Source of the DNA: an uncultured Shimia sp.
GTDB taxonomy: Bacteria > Pseudomonadota > Alphaproteobacteria > Rhodobacterales > Rhodobacteraceae
NCBI RefSeq assembly: GCF_947498095.1
Contig: NZ_CANMJE010000001.1
Location: 578,068-642,067 of the forward strand
Length of the DNA: 64,000 nucleotides
Direction: 5' to 3'
In this document: piece after piece, positions 26,532 to 34,423 of the stretch
Position numbering within the stretch: the stretch's first letter is position 1
Layout: each line of letters begins with the position of its first letter
The notes under the pieces: model-generated
Database searches by the model: none
What the model saw: only the letters and a program-made list of their open reading frames with translations
What the model was told of the DNA's origin: nothing
Position numbers and translations under genes: made by a program

Positions 26532-27464
26532 TTATTTCGCTGAGGTCAGGGCCAGAAACACATCTTCAAGATCGGCCTGTTCCGTTTTGACATCACGAAT
26601 GACAATTCCTGCGTCGTGAACAGCCGAGAGAACTTCTTCGGCTGTGGTTTTCCCGGCTTGATAACTTAGGGCCAGTGATCCGTCCGGCCGCTGGACCACC
26701 TCAATTCCGGTTTTCTGGGGTAACTGAACCGGCGGTGTCATCGGATCAATCAACATGGTTTTGGTGTCGATCTGTCCCAGCAGGTTTGCCGTACTGTCGC
26801 GAGCGATCAATTCGCCCTGATTGATGATGGCAATCTCGTCGCACATTTCCTCGGCTTCTTCGAGGTAATGCGTTGTCAGGATGATTGTCATACCGCGCTC
26901 TTTGTTCAGCTTTCGAATGTTTGCCCAAAGCATCTGACGCAACTCGATGTCGACGCCAGCGGTGGGTTCATCCAGCACCAGAACCTGAGGATGGTGAACA
27001 AGCGCCTTGCCCAGCAAAAGGCGTCGCCGCATGCCGCCGGATAGGGTGCGTGCATAGGCGTCTGACTTGTCAGAAAGTCCAACCATTTCAAGAATTTCAT
27101 CGCTTGTGCGCTGAGCTTTAGGCACGCCGTACAACCCTGCCTGAACCTCCAGCGCGCCACGGGGTGAAAAGAACGGATCAAGGTTCAATTCTTGCGGCAT
27201 AACGCCGATCGCTGCGCGTGACTGACGAGGGTTCGCATCAATATCAAAGCCCCAAATCTTGACGGAACCCGCGGTTTTCAGAACCAGCCCGGCCATGATG
27301 TTGATCATCGTGGATTTGCCTGCGCCATTTGGCCCAAGCAACCCAAAGATCGAACCATTGGGAATGCTGAGATCAACACCCTTGAGGGCTTGGTTTTCGG
27401 GCGCGCCCTTCGCGCCACGATAGGTCTTTTTCAGACCTGTAATTTCAATCGCATGATGCGTCAT
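26532..27464 (-). CDS. ABC transporter ATP-binding protein (ABC-2/YadG type)
   Basis: A 310-residue ATPase. Walker A is GPNGAGKST, the signature is LSGGMRRRL, Walker B is [12 protein letters not shown] and the switch His lies in [11 protein letters not shown]; a C-terminal extension of about 80 residues follows, as in drug and polysaccharide exporters of this class. It would power export through an ABC-2 permease, which is not encoded beside it: the gene is solitary, converging with the glycosyltransferase and divergent from the zinc-finger gene. The exported substrate cannot be inferred. Confidence 0.9.
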   Translation of the reverse strand: MTHHAIEITGLKKTYRGAKGAPENQALKGVDLSIPNGSIFGLLGPNGAGKSTMINIMAGLVLKTAGSVKIWGFDIDANPRQSRAAIGVMPQELNLDPFFSPRGALEVQAGLYGVPKAQRTSDEILEMVGLSDKSDAYARTLSGGMRRRLLLGKALVHHPQVLVLDEPTAGVDIELRQMLWANIRKLNKERGMTIILTTHYLEEAEEMCDEIAIINQGELIARDSTANLLGQIDTKTMLIDPMTPPVQLPQKTGIEVVQRPDGSLALSYQAGKTTAEEVLSAVHDAGIVIRDVKTEQADLEDVFLALTSAK

Positions 27465-27563
27465 GGCTGCACTTGCCCCCGGCCTTCGGATCGCTCATAT
27501 TCGCGCATACCCAAACATGCCCCGGACAACAACCGGGTCGGCAATCACAAAGGACAAAACGGC

Positions 27564-27740
27564 ATGACGAGTGAAGCGCCTGAAACCAAGATTGTGGACA
27601 GCTACAAGATCGCTTGTGATGGCGGTGAAGGTGGGCACCCTCGTGTCTGGCTGCAAATGCCAATGGAGCACGGTTGGGTCGAATGTCCTTATTGCGATTG
27701 CAAATTCGTCCACAAAGACCACGCCGACAAAGCGGCGTAG
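27564..27740 (+). CDS. zinc-finger (zf-CHCC / NDUFS6-like) small protein
   Basis: A 58-residue protein with the zf-CHCC pattern: [13 protein letters not shown], then ECPYCDCKF and H, giving Cys, His, Cys, Cys ligands. It is the bacterial homologue of the complex I accessory subunit NDUFS6 (13 kDa), usually encoded in alphaproteobacteria as a stand-alone short gene. The start is ATG 27564 ([11 protein letters not shown]) with AAGGAC upstream. It is preceded by the divergent ABC gene and its stop is 28 nt from the converging phosphatase gene. Confidence 0.88.
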   Translation: MTSEAPETKIVDSYKIACDGGEGGHPRVWLQMPMEHGWVECPYCDCKFVHKDHADKAA

Positions 27741-27767
27741 ATCAAAACCTCAACAAGCTATTCGGTC

Positions 27768-28421
27768 TCAAAGGTGCGTCTGTGCGAAATGTCGCTCGGG
27801 CGCTTCCAGGTGGGCAACGTTGTTGAATTGAACCAACAGAGGTTGCCCCAGCACCATCTGCCAGCGATGCACGGACGTGTTCATGATCGCAAGACACATC
27901 TTGGCCCAGCCCCCCACATCCAGATCAAGCGTCTGACGTAAAACCATGCCAATCAGACCGCCTGACGTTACCACCAGCGCACGCCCATCACCGGCAGCGA
28001 TTTCTTCCATCACGTCTGAAACGCGCCCATGGAACTGTTGAAAGCTCTCTGGTGCGCCTTCGATGCGGCCTTCCTGCCAGGCTTGAAGCACACGCGGCAA
28101 GTGTTCGACAAAACCTTCGCGTTCGGTTGGAATTTGCAGCCCGTGCTGTTCTTCCATCAATTGGGAAAGGTCGAAGTAAGCGATTTCATTCAGACGTGCA
28201 TCGCGAACCGGCGTGAACGGGGCGCCAATGCCCTCAGCCGTTTCGATGTGGCGCCGCATCGTGCCGGTGTAGACGCGGTGAAACTGATCACTGGTCTGAG
28301 AAAAATGCCCACCCAGCCAACGGGCTTGCTGATGCCCCAGATCGGACAGCTTGTCATAGCTTTCCTCGTCCCGCGCCTCGGTATTGGCCTGTCCGTGACG
28401 AACCAGAGTGATATGCGGCAT
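27768..28421 (-). CDS. histidine phosphatase family protein
   Basis: A 217-residue phosphoglycerate-mutase-like phosphatase. The catalytic motif LVRHGQAN with phospho-His9 and Arg8 is at the N terminus, and the second His/Glu occur in the ALVVTSGGLIG region; the usual partner His is replaced by SGG here. ATG 28421 (MPHITLVRHGQ) is the natural start; the frame is open upstream without meaning. It would act on small phosphate esters or phosphoproteins. Single gene, divergent from the formate dehydrogenase gene. Confidence 0.88.
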   Translation of the reverse strand: MPHITLVRHGQANTEARDEESYDKLSDLGHQQARWLGGHFSQTSDQFHRVYTGTMRRHIETAEGIGAPFTPVRDARLNEIAYFDLSQLMEEQHGLQIPTEREGFVEHLPRVLQAWQEGRIEGAPESFQQFHGRVSDVMEEIAAGDGRALVVTSGGLIGMVLRQTLDLDVGGWAKMCLAIMNTSVHRWQMVLGQPLLVQFNNVAHLEAPERHFAQTHL

Positions 28422-28620
28422 GGCTGTGTTCCTTACACCTAATAACGTTGTGATTATGCCAGCCAATGGCGATGGAAAAGGGGTAATTCTCTGTAACGCA
28501 TCGGAAACCGGTTTTTGCGTTTTGTCACTGGCTTGGCGCAAATTGTCTATGCCCTGTCGGAATGGGCGACTCGTAATTTCCCTTACCCGAGGTAGACTGC
28601 CCGCGAACAGGGAGACACCT

Positions 28621-31398
28621 ATGTCCGACAAGATCACTTTCACGCTGGACGGCGAGACCGTCACCGCAAATTCCGGAGAAAGCATCTGGGAGGTCGCCAA
28701 TGGTCGTGGTCTGGTGATTCCGCATCTTTGCCACAAGCCTGCGCCGGGTTATCGCCCTGACGGCAACTGCCGCGCCTGCATGGTTGAGATTGAAGGTGAG
28801 CGCACTTTGGCGGCATCTTGTATCCGTGAGCCCTCCGAAGGCATGGTCGTGACAACCAACTCTGCCCGCGCCCAAGGCGCGCGCAAGATGGTTGTCGAAA
28901 TGCTGGTTGCCGATCAGCCCGAACGTGACGTGGCTCGTGATAAGTCTTCGCATCTGTGGGACATGGCTGATCTGACCGGTGCAACCGAAAGCCGCTTTCC
29001 CAAGGTTGATGAGGGTCGCATTCCGCTTTTGGATTCTTCCCATGTCGCGATGAGCGTCAACCTTGATGCCTGTATTTCTTGCGGGTTGTGCGTGCGCGCC
29101 TGTCGCGAAGTTCAGGTCAACGATGTGATCGGCATGGCGGGCCGTGGCCACGATGCCTATCCAACGTTTGATATCGCCGATCCAATGGGCGACTCGACGT
29201 GTGTGGCCTGCGGTGAATGCGTTCAGGCCTGTCCGACCGGTGCCCTAATGCCTGCGACCGTGGTGGACGATTACCAGGTTGGTGACAGCGCCGACTATGA
29301 TAGCGAAACAGAAACCGTCTGTCCGTTCTGCGGCGTTGGCTGCAAGGTCTCGTTGAAGGTCAAGGACGGCAAAGTGAAGTATGTCGAGGGTTTGAATGGT
29401 CCGGCTAATGAAAACCGACTTTGCGTCAAAGGTCGTTTCGGATTTGACTATATCCACCACCCCCATCGCCTGACCAAGCCGCTGATCCGCCGCGAGGATG
29501 CTCCGGCCAAGGGGCTGAACGTCGATCCCGGTAATCTATCGACCCATTTCCGCGAAGCGACCTGGGAAGAGGCAATGGATTTGGCTGGAAAGGGGCTCGT
29601 AAACCTGCGCGAGACCCATGGGGGCCGTTCGGTCTCGGGGTTCGGCTCGGCTAAATGCACCAATGAAGAGGCGTACCTCTTCCAGAAATTCATCCGCCAA
29701 GGGTTCAAACACAACAACGTCGATCACTGTACACGGTTGTGTCATGCGTCCTCTGTGTCAGCGCTGATCGAAAACGTCGGATCAGGTGCGGTGACGGCGA
29801 CCTTTAACGAAATCGAAAATGCTGACGTCGCGATCGTCATCGGGTCGAACCCGATTGAAAACCACCCCGTTGCGGCGACCTATTTTAAGCAGTTTACCAA
29901 GCGTGGCGGCAAGCTGATCGTTTGTGATCCACGTGGTGTGGGCCTGCGTCGCTTTGCCGACGAAATGGTGCAATTCCGCCCCGGTGCAGACGTGTCGATG
30001 CTGAACGCGATCATGAACGTGATCGTCGAAGAAGGCCTGTACGATCAGACTTATATCGACCAGTTCACCGAGAACTGGGAAGCTGAGAAACAGCACCTCG
30101 CGCAATTCACCCCAGAGGCGATGAGCGAGATTTGCGGTGTGTCGCCCGAACAGCTGCGCCGCGTCGCCCGAACCTTTGCCAACGGCAAAGCCGGGCTGAT
30201 TTTCTGGGGTATGGGCATCAGCCAGCACATCCACGGCACCGACAACTCGCGTTGCCTGATCTCGCTGGCACTGATGACGGGCAATGTCGGAAAACCCGGC
30301 GCCGGTCTGCACCCTCTGCGGGGCCAGAACAACGTCCAAGGTGCGTCTGATGCGGGCCTGATCCCAATGTTCCTGCCGGACTATCAATCGGTGACCGATG
30401 ACGCGATCCGCGAGAAGTTCACCGACGTTTGGGACTCGGACGATTTCAGCAATGAAAAGGGTCTGACCGTCACCGAGATCGTCGATCAGGTCTATGCGGG
30501 TAATATCAAGGGCATGTATATTCAGGGCGAAAACCCGGCCATGTCCGACCCCGACGCGGAGCACGCGCGCGAAGCTTTTGCCAAGTTGGAGTTGTTGATC
30601 GTTCAGGACATCTTCCTGACCGAAACTGCGAATTTCGCCGACATCATCCTGCCGGCCTCAACGCTCTATGAAAAGAACGGCACGGTCTCGAATACCAACC
30701 GTCAGGTGCAACGCGTGCGCCCCGCAGTGGCCCCTCCAGGTGATGCTCGCGAAGATTGGGCGGTCACAGTTGAGTTGGCACAGCGCATCGGATTGAACTG
30801 GGATTATACAGACGTGTCTCAGGTCTTTGACGAGATGAAGAAGACCATGAAATCGCTGGATAATATCACTTGGGACAGGCTGAAAACCGAAAGCATCACC
30901 TACCCATCTCTGACCCTGACAGACCCCGGTCAGGCGATTGTATTCGGCGACGGCTTCCCACGTCCCGAAGGCCGCGCGCGCTTTACGCCTGCCAGTGTGA
31001 TCCCGCCTGATGAGGCGCCAGATGCTGACTATCCGATGATCATGACCACTGGTCGCCAGTTGGAACATTGGCACACCGGATCGATGACGCGCCGATCGCT
31101 GGTGTTGGATGCGGTTGAGCCGGAAGCCAACTGCTCGTTGAACCCTCGCACCTTGAAATTGATGGGGGTCGAGCCGGGAGACATGGTGCGTCTGACAACG
31201 CGTCGTGGTTCCATTGAGATCATGGCCCGCGCGGATCGCGCGATTGCCGAGGATATGGTGTTTGTCCCCTTCGCCTATGTGGAAGCGGCGGCCAATATCC
31301 TGACCAATCCAGCGATTGACCCCTACGGAAAAATCCCCGAGTTCAAATTCTCAGCCGTGCGGGTTGAGAAGATCGAAGAACAAGTGGCGGCGGAGTAA
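28621..31398 (+). CDS. fdhA: formate dehydrogenase alpha subunit, molybdopterin, Cys-type
   Basis: A 925-residue cytoplasmic molybdoenzyme. Order: a 2Fe-2S ferredoxin domain (Cys37, 50, 53, 67); two 4Fe-4S clusters (Cys151/154/157/161 and 194/197/200/204); the molybdopterin 4Fe-4S (Cys234, 237, 241, 268); and the active site DHCTRLCHASS with Cys374, His375, so it uses cysteine, not selenocysteine. The His-Cys3 cluster usual in NuoG-like FdhA is absent. It oxidises formate to CO2. No beta, gamma or FdsD subunit or chaperone is nearby, so electrons must go to a partner encoded elsewhere. ATG 28621 has an AGGGAG ribosome-binding site. Confidence 0.9.
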   Translation: MSDKITFTLDGETVTANSGESIWEVANGRGLVIPHLCHKPAPGYRPDGNCRACMVEIEGERTLAASCIREPSEGMVVTTNSARAQGARKMVVEMLVADQPERDVARDKSSHLWDMADLTGATESRFPKVDEGRIPLLDSSHVAMSVNLDACISCGLCVRACREVQVNDVIGMAGRGHDAYPTFDIADPMGDSTCVACGECVQACPTGALMPATVVDDYQVGDSADYDSETETVCPFCGVGCKVSLKVKDGKVKYVEGLNGPANENRLCVKGRFGFDYIHHPHRLTKPLIRREDAPAKGLNVDPGNLSTHFREATWEEAMDLAGKGLVNLRETHGGRSVSGFGSAKCTNEEAYLFQKFIRQGFKHNNVDHCTRLCHASSVSALIENVGSGAVTATFNEIENADVAIVIGSNPIENHPVAATYFKQFTKRGGKLIVCDPRGVGLRRFADEMVQFRPGADVSMLNAIMNVIVEEGLYDQTYIDQFTENWEAEKQHLAQFTPEAMSEICGVSPEQLRRVARTFANGKAGLIFWGMGISQHIHGTDNSRCLISLALMTGNVGKPGAGLHPLRGQNNVQGASDAGLIPMFLPDYQSVTDDAIREKFTDVWDSDDFSNEKGLTVTEIVDQVYAGNIKGMYIQGENPAMSDPDAEHAREAFAKLELLIVQDIFLTETANFADIILPASTLYEKNGTVSNTNRQVQRVRPAVAPPGDAREDWAVTVELAQRIGLNWDYTDVSQVFDEMKKTMKSLDNITWDRLKTESITYPSLTLTDPGQAIVFGDGFPRPEGRARFTPASVIPPDEAPDADYPMIMTTGRQLEHWHTGSMTRRSLVLDAVEPEANCSLNPRTLKLMGVEPGDMVRLTTRRGSIEIMARADRAIAEDMVFVPFAYVEAAANILTNPAIDPYGKIPEFKFSAVRVEKIEEQVAAE

Positions 31399-31408
31399 GC
31401 CGCCGCTT
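31382..31408 (+). terminator. possible terminator hairpin overlapping the fdhA stop codon
   Basis: A 10-bp stem (31382-31391 with 31399-31408, one wobble) whose 7-nt loop contains the TAA stop (31396-31398). It is followed by GAGTCACTTTT, so a T run starts 7 nt late. Terminator or mRNA-stabilising role is uncertain. Confidence 0.4.
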
Positions 31409-31433
31409 GAGTCACTTTTGGGCTTGAGGTCTG

Positions 31434-31472
31434 GTGCCTCCAGCGAGAGTATTTCGGGCAATACGAAGCTCG
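31434..31472 (+). repeat. copy of a dispersed Rhodobacterales intergenic repeat
   Basis: A GAGTATTT core followed by GCAATACGAAG, upstream of the amidohydrolase gene. It resembles the GAGTATTT...GAAG tail that I recall as frequent between genes of this order. A second copy lies at 51285-51331. Confidence 0.4.
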
Positions 31473-31482
31473 GAGGCTTTCC

Positions 31483-32679
31483 ATGATCAATTCTGACCGC
31501 TTTATCACCAGTTTGCATGAATTGCGCCAGTTTGGGGCTGCGGGCATGGGCAAGGGCGTTGTGCGCCCGGCTTACTCGGATGAAGACATCGCCGCGCGCG
31601 AATGGCTGATGACCCAGATGCGTGAGGCCGGGCTGACAGTGCATGTCGATCCGGTGGGCTCGGTTTGGGGACTGGCAGAGGGGCCATCCCTTCTGCTGGG
31701 GTCTCATAGCGACAGCCAGCCCGAAGGCGGCTGGCTGGACGGGGCGCTGGGCGTCATGTCCGGGCTGGAAATTGCCCGCGCGGTGCAGGAAAGCGGCGGT
31801 CCGGCGGTGTCGGTGGTGTCCTTTCAGGATGAAGAGGGGCGCTTTGGCGTGACCACGGGCAGCACGGTCTGGTCAGGTAAGTTGCCCTTGGCGGAAGCTG
31901 ACAAGTTGACCGACAAATCCGGTGTTACGTTTGCCGAGGCGCGCGTCCGCATGGCGCATCTGGCAGGGGAGTTCGTGGACCCTGCGCAGTTCACCGGCTA
32001 CATCGAAATGCATATTGAACAAGGGCCATGGTTGGACAAATCGAACGAGGCCATTGGCGTTGTGACTGACATTGTCGGCATCCGTGACATGCGGATCACG
32101 TTCACTGGCGAGCAGAACCATGCAGGCACCACGCCGATGCACCTGCGTCGGGATGCCTTTCAGGCGCTGAATGACTTCACCAACCGTATCAACACGGCCT
32201 TCGCCGATGTCGTTACACCCGCCACAGTCTGGACCATCGGGCATGTGAGCTTGCATCCAAATGCGTCGTCGATCGTGCCGGGCGCGGTGACATTTTCGAT
32301 GCAGTGGCGGGACGCAGACAGCGACCGTTTGAGCCGTATGGAAGAGATCATTCGAACCTCGGCAGACACCGTGGCTCAAGAGCGTGAGTTGTCACTAGAT
32401 TATGGACCCTTGCTGGGTCTTGAGCCTGTCGCGATGAATGATCGGATGCGTGCGGCGCTTGCGGACAGCGCGCGGGCATTGGTCCCTGAAAAGTGGCGCG
32501 AAATGCCCTCAGGTGCGTTGCACGATGCAACGAATGTCGCGGTGCATATGCCGGTGGCAATGTTGTTCGTCCCCTCCATAAACGGAGTAAGCCATGCGTT
32601 TGGTGAGGACACAGACGAAGCGGACTTGGTCACAGGTCTGAAAGTTCTGGCCGGGGCGGTGGCGCGTCTCAGCAATTAG
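31483..32679 (+). CDS. M20-family amidohydrolase (hydantoinase/carbamoylase, allantoate amidohydrolase-like)
   Basis: A 398-residue binuclear-metal amidase. Metal ligands are visible in [19 protein letters not shown] (His, Asp), [10 protein letters not shown] (Glu, Glu) and EMHIEQGP (His), plus a late His in [13 protein letters not shown]. Lid-domain motifs include [11 protein letters not shown]. The family opens N-carbamoyl amino acids, allantoate or ureidoglycolate. ATG 31483 has a CGGAGG ribosome-binding site. Solitary gene; purine or pyrimidine breakdown is possible but there is no pathway gene nearby to prove it. Confidence 0.88.
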   Translation: MINSDRFITSLHELRQFGAAGMGKGVVRPAYSDEDIAAREWLMTQMREAGLTVHVDPVGSVWGLAEGPSLLLGSHSDSQPEGGWLDGALGVMSGLEIARAVQESGGPAVSVVSFQDEEGRFGVTTGSTVWSGKLPLAEADKLTDKSGVTFAEARVRMAHLAGEFVDPAQFTGYIEMHIEQGPWLDKSNEAIGVVTDIVGIRDMRITFTGEQNHAGTTPMHLRRDAFQALNDFTNRINTAFADVVTPATVWTIGHVSLHPNASSIVPGAVTFSMQWRDADSDRLSRMEEIIRTSADTVAQERELSLDYGPLLGLEPVAMNDRMRAALADSARALVPEKWREMPSGALHDATNVAVHMPVAMLFVPSINGVSHAFGEDTDEADLVTGLKVLAGAVARLSN

Positions 32680-32903
32680 CCTTGGGCGTAGCCGCGTTTC
32701 ATGGCCCGGTTGCGGTACACGTCCGCCGCCGTTGAGGCGTCGCGCAAGTTACCGTAGATGTTGATTAATGCGCGACCTTTGCCACCACTGACACCCCATT
32801 CCCGCAACACTGAGATCTCGTTGAACAGGTTGTAGGCGATCTCGACGCGGTAATAGCGTCGGCGTCGAGTGCGGGATTGGCGGTAGAGCAGACAGATGGC
32901 CAT
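32676..32903 (-). CDS. WGR-domain mini-protein
   Basis: A 75-residue protein that is essentially one WGR domain: [37 protein letters not shown], named for the Trp-Gly-Arg-like core (here [10 protein letters not shown]). In eukaryotic PARPs the WGR domain contacts DNA; bacterial mini-WGR proteins are common in alphaproteobacteria and have no known function. The stop overlaps the end of the amidohydrolase gene by 4 nt. Its 5' region contains a long hairpin over the AGGG ribosome-binding site (see the hairpin feature at 32907-32947). Basic stretches near the N terminus fit nucleic acid binding. Confidence 0.85.
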   Translation of the reverse strand: MAICLLYRQSRTRRRRYYRVEIAYNLFNEISVLREWGVSGGKGRALINIYGNLRDASTAADVYRNRAMKRGYAQG

Positions 32904-32906
32904 AAC

Positions 32907-32947
32907 CAGACCCTATTGCAGCGTGAATCGCGACGCAACAGGGTCTG
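32907..32947 (-). promoter_or_regulatory. hairpin that sequesters the ribosome-binding site of the WGR gene
   Basis: On the minus strand a 12-bp stem (32907-32914 with 32940-32947, then 32916-32919 with 32935-32938) and a 3-bp inner stem lie directly before the ATG at 32903. The AGGG ribosome-binding site is in the 3' arm and pairs with CCCT. It could be a translational switch, an operator palindrome or a terminator without a T run. Confidence 0.5.
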
Positions 32948-32962
32948 AGGCGGTGTGAGCTT

Positions 32963-33144
32963 TTAGTCCCACAACAAGATGTCAGACGCGCCAGCACCGC
33001 GACGCAGGTCGTGAATTTCTGCCAACTCAGGGTTGCCTAACCAGTTCTCAGAAGCGGTTCGATCCTGAAAAACAGAATGACACCGCCGTTAGGAACTTCG
33101 GGACTTCCATCAAGCACCGAGATGTTCCAGATTGCCTGTTGTGT
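32963..33144 (-). pseudogene. possible small gene remnant with a one-base frameshift
   Basis: On the minus strand, one frame reads QQAIWNISVLDGSPEVPNGG, then VILF. After a run of five T residues the neighbouring frame continues FQDRTASENWLGNPELAEI and ends in DILLWD with a stop at 32963-32965. Adding one T to that run would join them. No ATG and no homologue that I recognise. It may be an artefact. Confidence 0.3.
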
Positions 33145-33149
33145 AGGTC

Positions 33150-33190
33150 AAAAAAAAGGCCCCCACAGCCTGTTAAGGAACTGCGGGGGC
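33150..33190 (-). terminator. intrinsic terminator of the MAPEG gene
   Basis: On the minus strand, a 10-bp stem with one mismatch (33159-33168 with 33181-33190, loop of 12 nt) is followed by eight T residues (33157-33150). It lies 30 nt beyond the MAPEG stop. Confidence 0.85.
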
Positions 33191-33219
33191 AGCGGGAGTG
33201 AACCTGTCTGGGAGGAGTG

Positions 33220-33618
33220 TCAGATCACACCCAGAATACGTAATGCCAGCCCCAGTGTTGAGAAGGCCGCCATTGCAAAGACAAGAGTTCGCAGAACCGG
33301 AATACCGATGGCATAGACGATGTAGTGGCCGACGATGCCAAAGAAGAAGAACATCGCCAAAGTGCCGGGATAGGTGTCCTCTGGCCGGGTCATCATGGCG
33401 ATGATGGCAAGAGGCGCAAAGGCGACAAACGCCTCAACGGAAACTTTGTGTGCACGCATCGCGCGCTGAGCCCAGGCTGATTGCGGGATGGCGTTGGGGT
33501 CGTAGTTTGCCAACGCTCCCATCAGGCCACGCACCATGATCCGATCCAGAATATATGGCAACCAAGCGACGGCGATCCAAAGCGCGCTGAGGGTTGTGTA
33601 CTGCTCGAGACTACTCAT
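33220..33618 (-). CDS. MAPEG family membrane protein
   Basis: A 132-residue protein with about four transmembrane helices, matching the membrane-associated proteins in eicosanoid and glutathione metabolism. Segments LSALWIAVAWLPYILDRIMV, VEAFVAFAPLAIIAMMTR, LAMFFFFGIVGHYIVYAIG and RTLVFAMAAFSTLGLAL are hydrophobic. AQRAMRAHKVSVEAF corresponds to the conserved RAxxAHxN-like loop that binds glutathione in true enzymes. Single gene; the activity of bacterial members is mostly unknown. Its 5' region contains two palindromes (see 33660-33694). Confidence 0.88.
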   Translation of the reverse strand: MSSLEQYTTLSALWIAVAWLPYILDRIMVRGLMGALANYDPNAIPQSAWAQRAMRAHKVSVEAFVAFAPLAIIAMMTRPEDTYPGTLAMFFFFGIVGHYIVYAIGIPVLRTLVFAMAAFSTLGLALRILGVI

Positions 33619-33659
33619 TGGTATCCTCCCTCGTTTCCAAGGAGAATAACATAATATGG

Positions 33660-33694
33660 GCCACGTGGCTATATTTTGTGGTTTACCCGGTAAA
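33660..33694 (-). promoter_or_regulatory. two palindromes upstream of the MAPEG gene
   Basis: GCCACGTGGC (33660-33669) and TTTACC-C-GGTAAA (33682-33694) lie 42 and 64 nt before the MAPEG start codon. They look like regulator-binding sites over the promoter region, but the regulator is not known. Confidence 0.4.
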
Positions 33695-33715
33695 TCGCGG
33701 CGAAATGTAGGGGTG

Positions 33716-34420
33716 TCACGTCCAACTTACATCGCCAAGAAAGATGTAACCGGCACCGTATATCGTTTTGATAAGGCGTGGGTTTTTGGGATCTTCGCGT
33801 AATTTAGTGCGTAGGCGCGAAATGCGAACGTCCATGGCGCGGTCAAAGCTTTCCCCGGCGACGCCGCCCAGCATTTCCTGCATGTGGGCGCGGCTGATGA
33901 GCCGCTTGGGGCTTTCCAAAAAAAGGCGCAGGACTTCGCCCTCAGCATGGCTGAATGTGGTCTCTTGATGCTCTGTGTCTTCAAGGACATAGCGATCAAA
34001 GAACGCGGTCCATCCGTTGAAATGTGCGGTGTTGCCCTGTGACTGTGTTGTTGGCCGGTCTTTGCGTAACCGTGCCCGTACGCGCGCGACAACTTCGGCA
34101 GGGTCAAACGGCTTGATGATGTAATCGTCCGCCCCCAGCTCGAGACCGGTGACACGGTCCTGCACCTGTGCACGGCCAGAGATGATGATCACAGCGGCAC
34201 CTTGTTCCAGCGCCAAGCGATGCACCAACGTCAACCCGTCTTTGTCAGGCAAGCCAAGATCGACAAGACACACATCTGGCGTAGTGGATTTCAATGCGGC
34301 CTCAAACTCGGTGGCGCGCCCAAAGCCCAATGTGCGGAACCCGGCGTCTTCGAGCGCGTCGGCGAGCATCGATCGGATCTCGGGTTCGTCGTCGAGAATT
34401 GTTACCAGCGGTGCAGTCAT
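33716..34420 (-). CDS. OmpR-family response regulator of the transport cluster
   Basis: A 234-residue regulator: receiver domain (Asp10/Asp11, phospho-acceptor Asp54 in CLVDLGLPD, Lys in DDYIIKPFDP) and a winged-helix domain (HAEGEVLRLFLESPKRLISRAHMQEML, FDRAMDVRISRLRTKLREDP). It lies 3 nt downstream of the hybrid histidine kinase on the same strand, so the two are a pair. By position it probably controls the divergent ABC transporter/acyl-CoA synthetase operon at 36.5-45.3 kb. Length is typical. The kinase's own receiver domain could feed a phosphorelay to it, which is an inference. Confidence 0.93.
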   Translation of the reverse strand: MTAPLVTILDDEPEIRSMLADALEDAGFRTLGFGRATEFEAALKSTTPDVCLVDLGLPDKDGLTLVHRLALEQGAAVIIISGRAQVQDRVTGLELGADDYIIKPFDPAEVVARVRARLRKDRPTTQSQGNTAHFNGWTAFFDRYVLEDTEHQETTFSHAEGEVLRLFLESPKRLISRAHMQEMLGGVAGESFDRAMDVRISRLRTKLREDPKNPRLIKTIYGAGYIFLGDVSWT

Positions 34421-34423
34421 GGT

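Noticed and set aside
29753..29755. Selenocysteine in FdhA
   Set aside because: The active-site codon 374 is TGT/TGC cysteine in an uninterrupted frame, so no recoding is needed.
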